A stretch of DNA of 51,297 nt, from positions 1 to 51,297 of the forward strand of contig NZ_JAKEIT010000017.1 of the NCBI RefSeq assembly GCF_021474685.1, given 5' to 3'. Below are positions 27,798 through 36,923 of the stretch, piece after piece. Position numbers and translations under genes: made by a program. The DNA is from Tetragenococcus halophilus. Its GTDB lineage: Bacteria; Bacillota; Bacilli; Lactobacillales; Enterococcaceae. How positions within the stretch are numbered: position 1 is the first letter of the stretch; the number at the start of each line of letters is the position of its first letter. The notes under the pieces are model-generated. The model was not told the origin of the DNA, did no database searches, and worked only from the letters and a program-made list of their open reading frames with translations.

Positions 27798-30548
27798 TTA
27801 TTGCTTTTCTAAAAATTCGTCTATTACTTGCTTCATTTCACTAACCGTGGCTTCTTGAATAGGTAGTTCTTTTGGCAGTGCTTTTTCCAATCGTTTACCA
27901 TAACTTTTAGTGATTAAACGCCGGTCAAACAAAATCATCAATCCTTTATCATTTTCTGAACGGATTAAACGGCCTAATCCTTGCCGTAATTTCAACGCAG
28001 CTTTAGGTAAACTTTCTTGTGAGAAAGGATCAAGTGATTGCTCTTTTAAATAATAATTCCTAGCTTTAATAAGCGGCCGTTGTGGATTTTCAAAAGGTAA
28101 ACGCGTTACGATCAATAACTGTAATGCATCTCCTGGTAAATCGACACCTTCCCAGAAGCTATCTGCGCCAAATAAAATGGACTGTTTAGATTGAATGAAT
28201 CGTTTAAGTAATTTTTCTTTACTCCCGCCCATTCCTTGAGCCAAGATTTCTCTACCTTTACTTAAAAAATGTTGATGAATTTTTTTATATACTTTTTGCA
28301 AAATTTCATGAGAGGTAAATAAAACTAAAGCTGGTTGATTCATATCTTCAAAAAGTACTGTTAAGTTTTCTGCCAGATAGCTTGCATAAACATCACTACT
28401 TAATTCATTTACATTGATATCATTTTTAGCAATTAAAAGTTTAGCTTGATTAGTATAATCATAGGTTTGTGGAATTACTTTTAACGGCGCCTCAGGGATA
28501 CCTAATTTTTTAGCGAAATAGTTCCTGTTTTTAGGAACTTTCAGCGTACCACCCATATAAATAATTTTTTCATAACGATCATACCAAGAAGTATTCGGTA
28601 AAATTGCCGCATGGAAATCAATGAGCTGGATACGTGCTGTTTTCTTATTTCCATATAAATACAACCAGTGCACATAATGAGAGGACCAATTAGTCAGCCA
28701 GTCTTTCATAAAAGAGGCCTGAGCTTTCATTTCTTCATAAAAAGAAAGAAATTCGCCAAAATAAATTCTTTGTCGATCCAACCAAGCATCGCTTATTTTA
28801 TTCATCTGCTCATTCAATTGTGACTGAATCTCCAATAACTCTTGATAATACAGTAATAATCGCTGAATAGTTTTCTCACAACTTACGGACAAGTTTTGAC
28901 GTTGTTCTGCCTGTAAGATAATTTCTTCTTGTACTGGCCACTCTTCAAACCATTCGGCAAAAAGATCTTCTTGACATTCGATTATCGCTTGTAGTTCTTC
29001 TTGGTATAAATGAAACAATCGCAAACTTTCAGTTTGGTCTTCTAGCATTGTTTCTATTTGGCCAAACAACTGATCATCGTCATAAAATTGATTGACTCTG
29101 CGTTGAAACGCTGGTGTATCAAGGTAATGCTTGGATACTTTTTCCATGGTTTCTGGCAAGTGATGTGCTTCATCAATAAGCAGGTAGCGACTTTTCGGTA
29201 ATAAAGGTTGGGCTCGCTGCGTTTCTTGTGCTAAGAAAGCATGATTTATGATCAAAACATTGCTTTGTGCCATCCGTTTTTGCAAATGACGTAAAAAGTC
29301 CTCTTGGTAAAGCGGCTGTTGCTCAGACAAATATGCAATGCCACGGTGACTAATTTCTTGAAATAACAAATGATCTAGGCGAATTAGATTTAATTCATCC
29401 AAGTCTCCTGTCATCGTTTGCGTCAGCCATACTAAAATCCCCATTTGATATAAAGCATATTGTTTCTGTTGGACAGGCGCATCCAAAGTAGCCTTAAAGC
29501 GCTGCAAGTCGATATAATGACTTTTACTTTTCACAACTGTTGCATAAAGCGGTTGTTCAATTAAGGTATTTAACAAAGGAATGTCCTGAGCAATCAACTG
29601 GTGCTGCAGTAAAATCGAAACAGTACTGATCACCATAGGATTTTCTGGTGTTGCTAGAAAAGCGGCAGGTAATAAATAGCCGATCGTTTTTCCCATACCT
29701 GTTGATGCTTCAATCAATAAATTCTTTTCTGTACTTTCAGTAAAGTGACGAAAAACAGTATTCATTAACTGCCCCTGTTCTTTACGATAAGATAGTTTAT
29801 CTTGATAAAGTTTTACTTTTTCTTTTTTCGTTTTAGGATAAGGCTTTTCATAATAGTTTTCATCAAACAGTGGAACTTCTTTTTTACGCAAAGCAATACC
29901 ATCAATAACTTCTAATGATGGTGCTAAAGGCGGCAGTTTTGTTTGCATTTCTTTTGTAATTTGTTTGATAAAAATACTTGTTTCTTTACTGGTTACCTCA
30001 CTTAGTTGCGTGATTTTTTCTAATGTTACCAGCGGCAATTCCTGCATCTTTGCTTTAATATGTAATAATAAAGCAGCTGTTACCTCAGCATCACTGTCTG
30101 CTTGATGCGGTGAATCATGTTGTAAGCCTAAACTTTCAGCCAAATCATTTAAACGAAAACTAACCTGTGTGGGTAAAAAGATTTGCGCCAATTCCACGGT
30201 ATCAATACCTGGAATTTGTAACTCAGGCATACCACAACGTGTTAATTCATGGTTTAAAAAATTATAATCAAAGTGGATATTATGAGCAACAAAAGTTGTA
30301 TCCGCTAGAAAGTTATAAATGGTTGCTGCGACATCTTCAAAATATGGTGCTTTTTTCACACGTTTATTTGAAATATGCGTTAAGTGTTGAATTTGTTTTG
30401 ATATTGCTTTAATTGGATTGATATCTACTGCAAAACGATCGATGATTTCATCATTTTTGACCAGCACACAACCAAACTGAATAATACGATCCGTCTTAGG
30501 ATCTGTTCCGGTTGTTTCGATATCTACAATTGCATAAGTGGTATTCAT
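27798..30548 (-). CDS. dinG: DinG-family exonuclease/helicase-like protein
   Basis: This 916-residue protein begins with a DnaQ-type 3'-5' exonuclease domain (DIETTG at 9-14, AHNIHFD near 88, HQADSDAEV near 148). It continues with an XPD/DinG superfamily 2 helicase core: Walker A ASTGMGKT (281-288), DEAHH near 456, FGADSFWEGVDLPGD and QGLGRLIRSENDKG. This is the Gram-positive DinG layout. I see no four-cysteine Fe-S cluster between the helicase motifs, unlike E. coli DinG; relatives of this type act mainly as exonucleases. ATG 30548 follows AAAGGTGAG. It is the first gene of the block; ypmB follows after 68 nt. Confidence 0.9.
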   Translation of the reverse strand: MNTTYAIVDIETTGTDPKTDRIIQFGCVLVKNDEIIDRFAVDINPIKAISKQIQHLTHISNKRVKKAPYFEDVAATIYNFLADTTFVAHNIHFDYNFLNHELTRCGMPELQIPGIDTVELAQIFLPTQVSFRLNDLAESLGLQHDSPHQADSDAEVTAALLLHIKAKMQELPLVTLEKITQLSEVTSKETSIFIKQITKEMQTKLPPLAPSLEVIDGIALRKKEVPLFDENYYEKPYPKTKKEKVKLYQDKLSYRKEQGQLMNTVFRHFTESTEKNLLIEASTGMGKTIGYLLPAAFLATPENPMVISTVSILLQHQLIAQDIPLLNTLIEQPLYATVVKSKSHYIDLQRFKATLDAPVQQKQYALYQMGILVWLTQTMTGDLDELNLIRLDHLLFQEISHRGIAYLSEQQPLYQEDFLRHLQKRMAQSNVLIINHAFLAQETQRAQPLLPKSRYLLIDEAHHLPETMEKVSKHYLDTPAFQRRVNQFYDDDQLFGQIETMLEDQTESLRLFHLYQEELQAIIECQEDLFAEWFEEWPVQEEIILQAEQRQNLSVSCEKTIQRLLLYYQELLEIQSQLNEQMNKISDAWLDRQRIYFGEFLSFYEEMKAQASFMKDWLTNWSSHYVHWLYLYGNKKTARIQLIDFHAAILPNTSWYDRYEKIIYMGGTLKVPKNRNYFAKKLGIPEAPLKVIPQTYDYTNQAKLLIAKNDINVNELSSDVYASYLAENLTVLFEDMNQPALVLFTSHEILQKVYKKIHQHFLSKGREILAQGMGGSKEKLLKRFIQSKQSILFGADSFWEGVDLPGDALQLLIVTRLPFENPQRPLIKARNYYLKEQSLDPFSQESLPKAALKLRQGLGRLIRSENDKGLMILFDRRLITKSYGKRLEKALPKELPIQEATVSEMKQVIDEFLEKQ

Positions 30549-30689
30549 TACTTCTCACCTTTTCTTTGCTTCCTGCATTATAATACAGAACCACCGAAAA
30601 ACCAATGAAGGAAATCACTAACAGACAAACAAAAGCAACTTATAAGCTGAACTGCTCTTGTCTTTTGGGTAACGCAATTTTTTATGAAA

Positions 30690-30805
30690 AAGAAGGGAAG
30701 TGTGTTTAAGTTTCCTTCTTTTTGAGTAAAATCAGAGGAAGTTTGGAATACCTACTTTCTTTTTAGATAAACTCGAGGGAAGTATTCCCGACTTCCCTTC
30801 TTTTT
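30690..30805. repeat. Three tandem imperfect hairpins upstream of dinG
   Basis: Three palindromic units start about 42 nt apart (30690, 30734, 30775). Each is of the form RAGGGAAGT..ACTTCCYTTYTTTTT. In addition, the outermost arms AAAAAGAAGGGAAGT and ACTTCCCTTCTTTTT are exact complements over 15 nt, so the array can also fold as one long hairpin. T-runs follow on the plus strand. The loop of the third unit (ATTCCCGAC) resembles the glpF terminator loop. The remaining part of the 333-nt gap 30549-30881 shows no gene. Confidence 0.6.
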
Positions 30806-30837
30806 AATGAAAACTACCGTTATTTTAGATAAAATAA

Positions 30838-30864
30838 AAAACGGAGCAGCAATTGCCCCGTTTT
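30838..30864 (-). terminator. Terminator of the cold-shock gene
   Basis: AAAACGGAGCA and TGCCCCGTTTT pair with one wobble around a 5-nt loop. On the minus strand the final TTTT runs into TTTTATTTTA. It begins 17 nt after the csp stop codon. Confidence 0.85.
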
Positions 30865-30881
30865 ATGCTTGATTTTTTAAA

Positions 30882-31082
30882 TTAAGCTTTTACTACATTA
30901 GTAGCTTGTGGTCCACGTTGTCCTTCTTCGATATCGAAGTTAACAGATTGGCCTTCTTCTAAAGTTTTGAAACCTTCTTCTTGGATAGCTGAAAAGTGAA
31001 CGAATACGTCGTTTCCATCTTCACCTGTGATAAAGCCATAGCCTTTTTCTGCGTTGAACCATTTAACTGTTCCTGTTTCCAT
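30882..31082 (-). CDS. csp: Cold shock protein
   Basis: This 66-residue single OB-fold RNA-binding protein has RNP-1 KGYGFI (13-18) and RNP-2 VFVHF (26-30), and the full length and acidic character of Bacillota CspA/B/C proteins. It binds single-stranded RNA and acts as an RNA chaperone. ATG has an ideal AAGGAGG site. The mRNA has a long leader (about 110 nt) downstream of an extended -10 element, typical of cold-shock genes. It is monocistronic with its own terminator. Confidence 0.95.
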   Translation of the reverse strand: METGTVKWFNAEKGYGFITGEDGNDVFVHFSAIQEEGFKTLEEGQSVNFDIEEGQRGPQATNVVKA

Positions 31083-31203
31083 GTAAAAAAATCCTCCTTG
31101 TGTATAAACACATATTTTGCAAATCCTTGTTAAGTGAATATTTGGAAGATGTTCTTAGATGAAACAAGCTACCATAAATTACGTAACAAAAACTACATTT
31201 CAT

Positions 31204-31209
31204 AGTATA
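31204..31209 (-). promoter_or_regulatory. Extended -10 promoter of csp
   Basis: On the minus strand TGTTATACT gives a TGn extended -10 (TATACT). The -35 region is weak. This implies a 5' leader of about 110 nt, which could hold a cold-responsive structure. Confidence 0.5.
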
Positions 31210-31280
31210 ACACATAAATTAGAAAATAACTAACTTTTTGCAAAAAGATTTTTATTATTTACTTTTTATGCCCAATAATC

Positions 31281-31316
31281 AAGAGATAACAGCTCTAAAT
31301 AGAACTGTTATCTTTT
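31281..31316. terminator. Hairpin after the baeRF-like gene
   Basis: AAGAGATAACAGCTCT and AGAACTGTTATCTTTT form a long stem with a 4-nt loop directly after the stop of the gene ending at 31331. The T-run is short on both strands, so termination efficiency is uncertain. Confidence 0.6.
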
Positions 31317-31330
31317 GATTTAGTAACAAA

Positions 31331-32425
31331 TTAATATCTTAATGTGGCATATAAACTCTTTTCGCCAGGAGCGTCTTCTTGTTCTAGTACAAATACATCT
31401 CCGCTATTACGTAATACATCACGAGCAATTGTATTTAGTACTTGACGCCAATCATATTCAGCCTCAGGATCCTCACCAAAGTTTTCTTGTAAATTAGATG
31501 TTGCGATAAAGAATTGATCTACTCGACCTAATTCCGCAGCTTGTTTAATATCAGCCACTTGTTCAAAACTTTTGCGATTCATCAGTTTTTGATAACTTTC
31601 AATTTCTCTTTTTGATAATTCTTCGGTAATTGGACCTGTAGCCTCTTCTATTTCTTGGGTAGAAAGTTGCGCTGGCGAACGAGAAATAGCAATACTTGGG
31701 TCATAATAATTGTATTTTGCATTTTTCTTAAATGCAGTTTGATTTTCAGTAAGAGCAAAAAGATAAAGTGGTACTTTTTCCTCATTTTCAACCTCATTAC
31801 GCAAGAAGCTATCGATTGCTTGATAATAATTGTTCCAATCGATTTCTACTTCCTCATCTTTAGGGTTCCCGCTATGATAGCCTAAACCAGCACGGAAATC
31901 GGCGTCACCACCAGTAAGTTCAGTTCCTAGTGCTGTTTCTAAATCAGTCGGTGCATCCTCTGGAAGTTCAACTTCTGAGAGTTTTTTATTACTCATAAAA
32001 TATAAACTCATCGAACTACGATTTAACGCCATTAAATAGTAACGGTAGTTAAATTGCGCGTTTTTGATAATAGCCAGTAGATAAGGTGTATCACCGACAT
32101 AATATTGATCATCAACTCGAATACTTAAACGATGAATATAAGTTTCTTCAGCAGTCAAAATTATGGCAACACTTGTGGTTGCATCACGGAAAAATGTTCT
32201 ATCATTTAATAAATCGTCAAATTTTTCTTGGAATGGTTCCCAATCTTGGTCTGGATAACGTTTATCAAAGCGTTTTTTCGCTTCTTTCATAAAATTTTTG
32301 ATCTTTAACTGATCTTTTTCAACGCCCTGGGGAGTCACATTTGTATTTATCATAATTGTAACAAATGGACCTTGTACTCCTTCATTTGACAAACGATCTA
32401 ATAATTCTCTTCCAATTTTTGCCAT
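31331..32425 (-). CDS. baeRF-like (bacterial eRF1-related) family protein
   Basis: This 364-residue soluble protein has an N-terminal LLDRLSNEGVQGPFVTIMINTNVTPQ and a middle segment RYYLMALNRSSMSLYFMSNKKLSEVELPEDAP. It is followed by a C-terminal half with YLFALTENQTAFKKNAKY and a final GDVFVLEQEDAPG. This pattern (stress-type 'fvTIMINT', 'YYLMALNR..SLYF', helicase-like eL30-type C-terminus) resembles the bacterial families related to archaeal/eukaryal release factor aRF1/eRF1. I make this assignment from memory of the fold pattern only. ATG 32425 follows AGGAGGGG. It is a single gene, divergent from the polymerase gene. Confidence 0.45.
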   Translation of the reverse strand: MAKIGRELLDRLSNEGVQGPFVTIMINTNVTPQGVEKDQLKIKNFMKEAKKRFDKRYPDQDWEPFQEKFDDLLNDRTFFRDATTSVAIILTAEETYIHRLSIRVDDQYYVGDTPYLLAIIKNAQFNYRYYLMALNRSSMSLYFMSNKKLSEVELPEDAPTDLETALGTELTGGDADFRAGLGYHSGNPKDEEVEIDWNNYYQAIDSFLRNEVENEEKVPLYLFALTENQTAFKKNAKYNYYDPSIAISRSPAQLSTQEIEEATGPITEELSKREIESYQKLMNRKSFEQVADIKQAAELGRVDQFFIATSNLQENFGEDPEAEYDWRQVLNTIARDVLRNSGDVFVLEQEDAPGEKSLYATLRY

Positions 32426-32534
32426 ATATTATTCCCCTCCTACATAATTTATATGCTACATTTTAAGTGTACCATGACTAAGCATTATAACAAAGTAAAA
32501 CGTTACCATCCTTTTTCTCAAAATTAAGTTCCCC

Positions 32535-32564
32535 TTTACAAACAGGAACGTTTGTTCGTATAAT
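32535..32564 (+). promoter_or_regulatory. LexA-type SOS box in the Y-family polymerase promoter
   Basis: The box GGAACGTTTGTTCG (32545-32558) matches the Gram-positive LexA/DinR consensus CGAAC-N4-GTTCG at nine of ten fixed positions. It lies between TTTACA (32535-32540) and TATAAT (32559-32564). LexA binding there would block the promoter until DNA damage. Confidence 0.75.
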
Positions 32565-32579
32565 AATAGTTGAAAGCAG

Positions 32580-33929
32580 GTGATGGAATTGGTTTCCTTT
32601 GATTATAAAAAAGAACCCTTACGTGATATTTTATTTATTGATGTAAAAAGTTTTTACGCTACAGTAGAATGTATTTATCATGGTTGGGACCCTTTAGAAA
32701 CATTACTTGTAGTGGCTAGCCATGCTGATAATACTGGCAATGGTTTGATTTTGGCTGCTTCGCCTAAAGCCAAAGAAATATTGGGAATATCTAATGTCTC
32801 GCGAATTGATAATTTGCCTGATCATCCTTTATTAAAGCAAGTTCCTCCACGGATGAGGTTATATATTAAAGAAAATGTTCTACTTAATAATTTATTTAAA
32901 ACATATGTAGCTCCGGAAGATTTATTGATCTATTCCATTGACGAATCTATTCTGGATATCACTCATTCATTAAATTTATTTTTTCCAAATCCAAACTTAT
33001 CACGACAAGAAAAGCGTTGGTTAATGGCTAGAAAAATCCAGACAGAAATCTATGAAAAAACAGGTTTGATTCTCTCTGTAGGAATTGGTGATAATCCCTT
33101 ATTAGCAAAATTAGCTTTAGATACAGAAGCCAAGTATCGTAAAGAAAATAATTATATGACCGAATGGACTTATCAGGATGTAAAAAACAAAGTTTGGCAA
33201 ATTCATCCTATGACAGAATTTTGGGGGATTGGTTCGCGTACGAAAAAACAGTTGGCCAAAATAGGGATTAATACCATCGAACAATTGGCTAATTCAAATA
33301 TTGATTTACTTTATTATCGATTTGGCGTTATTGGTGAACAGCTCTATCATCATGCCAATGGTATCGATCGAACTATCTTAGCAAAAACCCCACCTATCGT
33401 TAAAGAAAAATCTTACGGTAATAGTCAGGTACTTCCCAAAAATTATACCAAGCAGCGTGAAATCGAGATCGTTATCAGCGAATTAGCAGAACAAGTTGCC
33501 GCACGAATTCGTCGTCATGATTATTTCACCTCATGTGTACATCTTTATATCGGTGCAGCTTATGATGAGACAGATGGTGATTTTTCCCATCAGATGAAAA
33601 TCCCTGCGACCAATACAAATAAAGAATTAAAAGCGCATTGCCTACGTTTATTTCGCAAATACTATCAGGGACAAGCGATTCGTCATATTGGTATCTCCTA
33701 TTCTAAATTGACTTATATCAAGGCTCGGGAAATAGATTTATTTGAAGATGTAGATACTTATGTAAACGAAGAGCGCTTAGATAAGATCATCGATAAAATT
33801 CGAGCAAAATATGGTTTTCATTCCATTTTTTATGCGACTAGCAAGTTAGAAGGTGCTCGCAGCCTTGCTCGTAGCCATCTAGTTGGTGGACATAACGGCG
33901 GCGCTGGCGGTCTGGACGGTTTGTCTTGA
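32580..33929 (+). CDS. Y-family DNA polymerase (UmuC/UvrX type)
   Basis: This protein of about 449 residues has an ImpB/MucB/SamB domain. The catalytic carboxylates are in DVKSFYATVE (D21) and YSIDES (D121-E122), the fingers have IGDNPLLAKLALDTEAK, the helix-hairpin-helix is WGIGSRTKKQLAKIGI near 215-230, and the little-finger domain follows. EIDLFE near 390 is a candidate beta-clamp site. Its role is translesion synthesis during SOS repair. The frame opens with GTG 32580 and ATG 32583, but TTG 32589 has the better-spaced AGGTG site, so the true start is uncertain by three codons. A LexA box overlaps the promoter. The Gly-rich end (HNGGAGGLDGLS) is usual for this group. Confidence 0.88.
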   Translation: MMELVSFDYKKEPLRDILFIDVKSFYATVECIYHGWDPLETLLVVASHADNTGNGLILAASPKAKEILGISNVSRIDNLPDHPLLKQVPPRMRLYIKENVLLNNLFKTYVAPEDLLIYSIDESILDITHSLNLFFPNPNLSRQEKRWLMARKIQTEIYEKTGLILSVGIGDNPLLAKLALDTEAKYRKENNYMTEWTYQDVKNKVWQIHPMTEFWGIGSRTKKQLAKIGINTIEQLANSNIDLLYYRFGVIGEQLYHHANGIDRTILAKTPPIVKEKSYGNSQVLPKNYTKQREIEIVISELAEQVAARIRRHDYFTSCVHLYIGAAYDETDGDFSHQMKIPATNTNKELKAHCLRLFRKYYQGQAIRHIGISYSKLTYIKAREIDLFEDVDTYVNEERLDKIIDKIRAKYGFHSIFYATSKLEGARSLARSHLVGGHNGGAGGLDGLS

Positions 33930-33957
33930 AACAATTTTTTAGAAGCGTTCGTTTTCG

Positions 33958-33986
33958 TTTACAAACGTAATCAACAATGCTACACT
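33958..33986 (+). promoter_or_regulatory. copB promoter with cop-box-like operator
   Basis: TTTACA (33958) and TACACT (33981) are 17 nt apart. TACAAACGTA at 33960-33969 differs by one base from the CopY operator TACAnnTGTA and overlaps the -35. It sits inside the near-palindrome CGTTTACAAACG. A CopY-type repressor is not encoded nearby. Confidence 0.5.
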
Positions 33987-34019
33987 ATATGTGTATTCTA
34001 AAAATAAGGAGGAGTCGTA

Positions 34020-36059
34020 ATGAGTGAAAATCATGAACATATGGATCACGCAGCAATGGAACACAACCATGAACATGGCGGACATTCTGGAATGGATCAT
34101 TCCATGCATATGGGAAATTTAAAACCAAAATTTTTTATTTCGTTAATTTTAACTATCCCAATTATTTTAATGTCGCCGATGATGGGAATGGACTTACCTT
34201 TTCAATTCCAATTTCCAGGTTCGGAATGGCTCGTATTGATCTTAGCCACAATCTTGTTCTTTTATGGCGGAATGCCATTCTTACAAGGTGCAAAAATGGA
34301 ACTATCCTCAAAACAACCAGCAATGATGACGTTAATTTCTTTAGGGATTACAGTAGCGTATATTTACAGTTTATATGCTTTTATCGCAAATAACTTTATC
34401 CCTCAAATCGATCATGTGATGGATTTCTTCTGGGAACTAGCCACATTGATCGTTATTATGTTACTAGGTCATTGGGTTGAAATGAATGCAGTAAGTAATG
34501 CTGGAAACGCCCTAGAAGAAATGGCGCAATTGTTACCAAATACTGCACATGTTGTTGATGAAAATGGAGATACCAAAGACGTTTCTTTACAAGACGTACA
34601 AGAAGGTCAACATGTATTGATCAAAGCAGGGGAAAAAATCCCAACTGATGGGACAGTATTAAAGGGAACTACCAGTGTTAACGAAGCGATGGTTACTGGT
34701 GAAGCTAAAGATGTAGAAAAAGAACAAAAAGATACTGTTATCGGTGGTTCTGTTAACGGATCTGGCACTATTACAGTTGAAGTCACCGGAACTGGTGAAT
34801 CAGGCTATCTTTCTCAAGTTATGACTCTTGTTGAAAATGCACAAAATGAAAAATCAAAAGTTGAAACTCTATCAGACCAAGTTGCTAAGTGGTTATTCTA
34901 TGTTGCTCTAGCAGCTGGTATTCTCGCTTTTATCGGTTGGTTGATCACTTCAGATTTGAGCACAGCTTTTGAACGTATGGTGACAGTGCTTATTATTGCT
35001 TGCCCGCACGCATTAGGGCTTGCAATTCCGCTAGTGATTGCCCGCTCAACTTCTCTAGGTGCTAAAAACGGTTTGCTATTACAAAATCGCGAAGCATTAG
35101 AAACGGCTAGAAAAGTTGATGTTATCTTAATGGATAAAACGGGTACCTTAACAGAAGGTAACTTTGCGGTAAATGACTATCGTTCATTTAGTGAGGATTA
35201 TACAGCAGATCAAGTACTCACTTATATTTCAGCTTTAGAACAAAATTCTAGTCACCCACTAGCTGTCGGGATTTTAAATAAAGCAGAAGAATTATCCTTG
35301 GATATTCCGGAAGCTTCTGATGTCGATAACTTACCAGGCGTTGGGCTAGAAGGAACCGTTAATGGAAAGGATATTAAAGTCGCTAGTGTTTCTTATTTGA
35401 ATAAACAATCGATCGACTACGATCAAGATAATTTTGATAAATTATCAAGACAAGGAAATTCGGTCAGTTTCTTACTCATTAATGAAAAAAATATTGGTCT
35501 AGTGGCTCAAGGTGATCAAATCAAAGCAGACGCTAAATCTATGATTCAATCCCTTAAAGAACAACAAATCAAACCTGTTATGTTAACAGGAGATAACCAA
35601 CAAGTTGCTCAAGCTGTTGCAAAAGAATTAGGTATTGATGATGTTCACGCTGAATTAATGCCTGAAGATAAAGAAACAATGGTAAAAGATTATCGCGATA
35701 ACGGCCAAACAATAATGATGGTCGGAGACGGTGTAAATGACGCGCCTAGTTTGGCAAGAGCAGATATCGGTATAGCAATCGGTGCTGGTACAGACGTTGC
35801 TATCGACTCAGCCGATGTGATATTGGTCAAAAGCGACCCAGCTGACATCCTCCACTTCTTAACATTAGCTAAACGTACACAACGTAAAATGGTACAAAAT
35901 ATTTGGTGGGGCGCTGGCTACAACATTGTAGCTATTCCATTGGCAGCTGGTGTTCTTGCACCTATCGGCATTATCTTAAGTCCCGCAGTTGGTGCGATTG
36001 TGATGTCACTAAGTACAATTATCGTAGCGATCAACGCAATGTTACTAAAAATTGATTAA
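34020..36059 (+). CDS. copB: Copper-exporting P1B-type ATPase CopB
   Basis: This 679-residue P-type ATPase has a His/Met-rich N-terminal tail ([18 protein letters not shown]) in place of CxxC domains. There are eight membrane helices, with CPH in helix 6 (328-330), the TGE loop at 226-228, DKTGT (D372), SHPLAVG near 415, and GDGVNDAP near 570. CPH plus the His-rich tail marks the CopB (P1B-3) type found in Enterococcus. It pumps Cu(I)/Ag(I), or Cu(II), out of the cell. ATG 34020 follows GGAGGAGTCG. It is a single gene with its own promoter and a perfect 14-bp terminator; copA, copZ and copY are not adjacent. Confidence 0.92.
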   Translation: MSENHEHMDHAAMEHNHEHGGHSGMDHSMHMGNLKPKFFISLILTIPIILMSPMMGMDLPFQFQFPGSEWLVLILATILFFYGGMPFLQGAKMELSSKQPAMMTLISLGITVAYIYSLYAFIANNFIPQIDHVMDFFWELATLIVIMLLGHWVEMNAVSNAGNALEEMAQLLPNTAHVVDENGDTKDVSLQDVQEGQHVLIKAGEKIPTDGTVLKGTTSVNEAMVTGEAKDVEKEQKDTVIGGSVNGSGTITVEVTGTGESGYLSQVMTLVENAQNEKSKVETLSDQVAKWLFYVALAAGILAFIGWLITSDLSTAFERMVTVLIIACPHALGLAIPLVIARSTSLGAKNGLLLQNREALETARKVDVILMDKTGTLTEGNFAVNDYRSFSEDYTADQVLTYISALEQNSSHPLAVGILNKAEELSLDIPEASDVDNLPGVGLEGTVNGKDIKVASVSYLNKQSIDYDQDNFDKLSRQGNSVSFLLINEKNIGLVAQGDQIKADAKSMIQSLKEQQIKPVMLTGDNQQVAQAVAKELGIDDVHAELMPEDKETMVKDYRDNGQTIMMVGDGVNDAPSLARADIGIAIGAGTDVAIDSADVILVKSDPADILHFLTLAKRTQRKMVQNIWWGAGYNIVAIPLAAGVLAPIGIILSPAVGAIVMSLSTIIVAINAMLLKID

Positions 36060-36080
36060 CTAAGAAAAACTTAAATTACT

Positions 36081-36117
36081 AAAAAAAGAACTTACCGCGT
36101 AGATAAGTTCTTTTTTT
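36081..36117 (+). terminator. copB terminator (first copy of a duplicated hairpin)
   Basis: AAAAAAAGAACTTA and TAAGTTCTTTTTTT form a perfect 14-bp stem. The same two arms recur at 38796-38833 upstream of hrtB. Because of the A/T ends it can work in both directions. Confidence 0.85.
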
Positions 36118-36119
36118 AT

Positions 36120-36198
36120 TTCTATGTGCTATTATTTCTTATTCAACGCTGTTTCCTGATTGGCCTGCCCCCCTTTAAATAAAATACATTAAAAAAGA
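36120..36198. repeat. Dispersed intergenic repeat, copy A
   Basis: This ~79-nt segment between the copB and tetR terminators aligns without gaps to 38922-39000, with about three quarters identity by hand count. The shared parts are TGTGCTA, ATTCAACG and TTTAAATAAAATNCATTAAA. Both copies end against a minus-strand terminator hairpin. Confidence 0.6.
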
Positions 36199-36226
36199 CA
36201 AGAAGAAGTGTCTTTCTTTCTCGTCT
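36196..36226 (-). terminator. Terminator of the hrtB-hrtA-tetR operon
   Basis: AGACAAGAAGAA and TTCTTTCTCGTCT pair with a bulge. On the minus strand TTTTTTAATG follows. It lies 15 nt after the tetR stop codon. Confidence 0.75.
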
Positions 36227-36241
36227 AAAAAGTAATTATAG

Positions 36242-36844
36242 CTATTCTTTTTTGATACCTTGGGTTATCCATTTTTTTCGAAAGCGAAAATCTTTGACAA
36301 GTTCTTCGTTACTCCAATTGTTGACAATACAGTTGGTAAGAGTATTCATAACAAGGGACATGATAAAGTATAAAAAGCTTATCGCTTCGTCATGAGATTC
36401 GATTAAAAAATGATTCTGTTCAAGTAAACCTAGCCATTGCGTAAGCATTGGAGAATCAGGTGCTAAAGGCTTTCGTTTAGCTGTAAGCGCCTGGTTATTT
36501 TGGGTAAGTAATCGTAAGATATGCCAATAGTAACTGTCACGATCAAGTTTATTACATTGTACTAAAAAATTTTCGATACCAAGAAAGAAATCCTGCTTAT
36601 ATTGCTTGATTGAAGTTAAGATATCACCATGGATTTGAATAGTGTATCTTTGGATAAGATAAGTATAGGCATCTTCTAAATCTTGAAAATATTTATAAAA
36701 GGCACCTCGAGACATTTGCATTGCATCAACAATCTCAGAAACTTTTACTTGGCTGATATGTTGGTTATAAAATTTGTCTAATAGAATACTTTCAATATGT
36801 TCTTTTTTTTCTTCTGGCAAATTTTGGAACGTTTCTTTTGGCAT
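36242..36844 (-). CDS. TetR-family repressor, probable haem-responsive HrtR/FhtR type
   Basis: This protein is about 200 residues. The N-terminal helix-turn-helix is IESILLDKFYNQHISQVKVSEIVDAM.. with the recognition segment MSRGAFYKYFQDLEDAY (residues ~45-60). The C-terminal ligand domain is helical with His and Tyr residues (YYWHILRLL). ATG 36844 is chosen because AAAGGAG lies 9 nt upstream; a TTG 21 nt earlier overlaps that site. It is the third gene of the ABC exporter operon and probably represses the operon through three TGACA-N3-TGTCA operators upstream of the permease gene. HrtR of Lactococcus and FhtR of E. faecalis control haem exporters through sites of the same form, so haem is the inferred ligand. 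Confidence 0.75.
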   Translation of the reverse strand: MPKETFQNLPEEKKEHIESILLDKFYNQHISQVKVSEIVDAMQMSRGAFYKYFQDLEDAYTYLIQRYTIQIHGDILTSIKQYKQDFFLGIENFLVQCNKLDRDSYYWHILRLLTQNNQALTAKRKPLAPDSPMLTQWLGLLEQNHFLIESHDEAISFLYFIMSLVMNTLTNCIVNNWSNEELVKDFRFRKKWITQGIKKE

Positions 36845-36923
36845 TATCTTATCTCCTTTAAGCAATCGTTACTTACAGTATACCTGCATCTAAATTTTTT
36901 GTCACGAGTCGCTAAAAGATAAA

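Noticed and set aside
30690-30805. Possible CRISPR array
   Set aside because: The ~42-nt periodic units are imperfect palindromes without constant repeats or unique spacers, and there are no cas genes.
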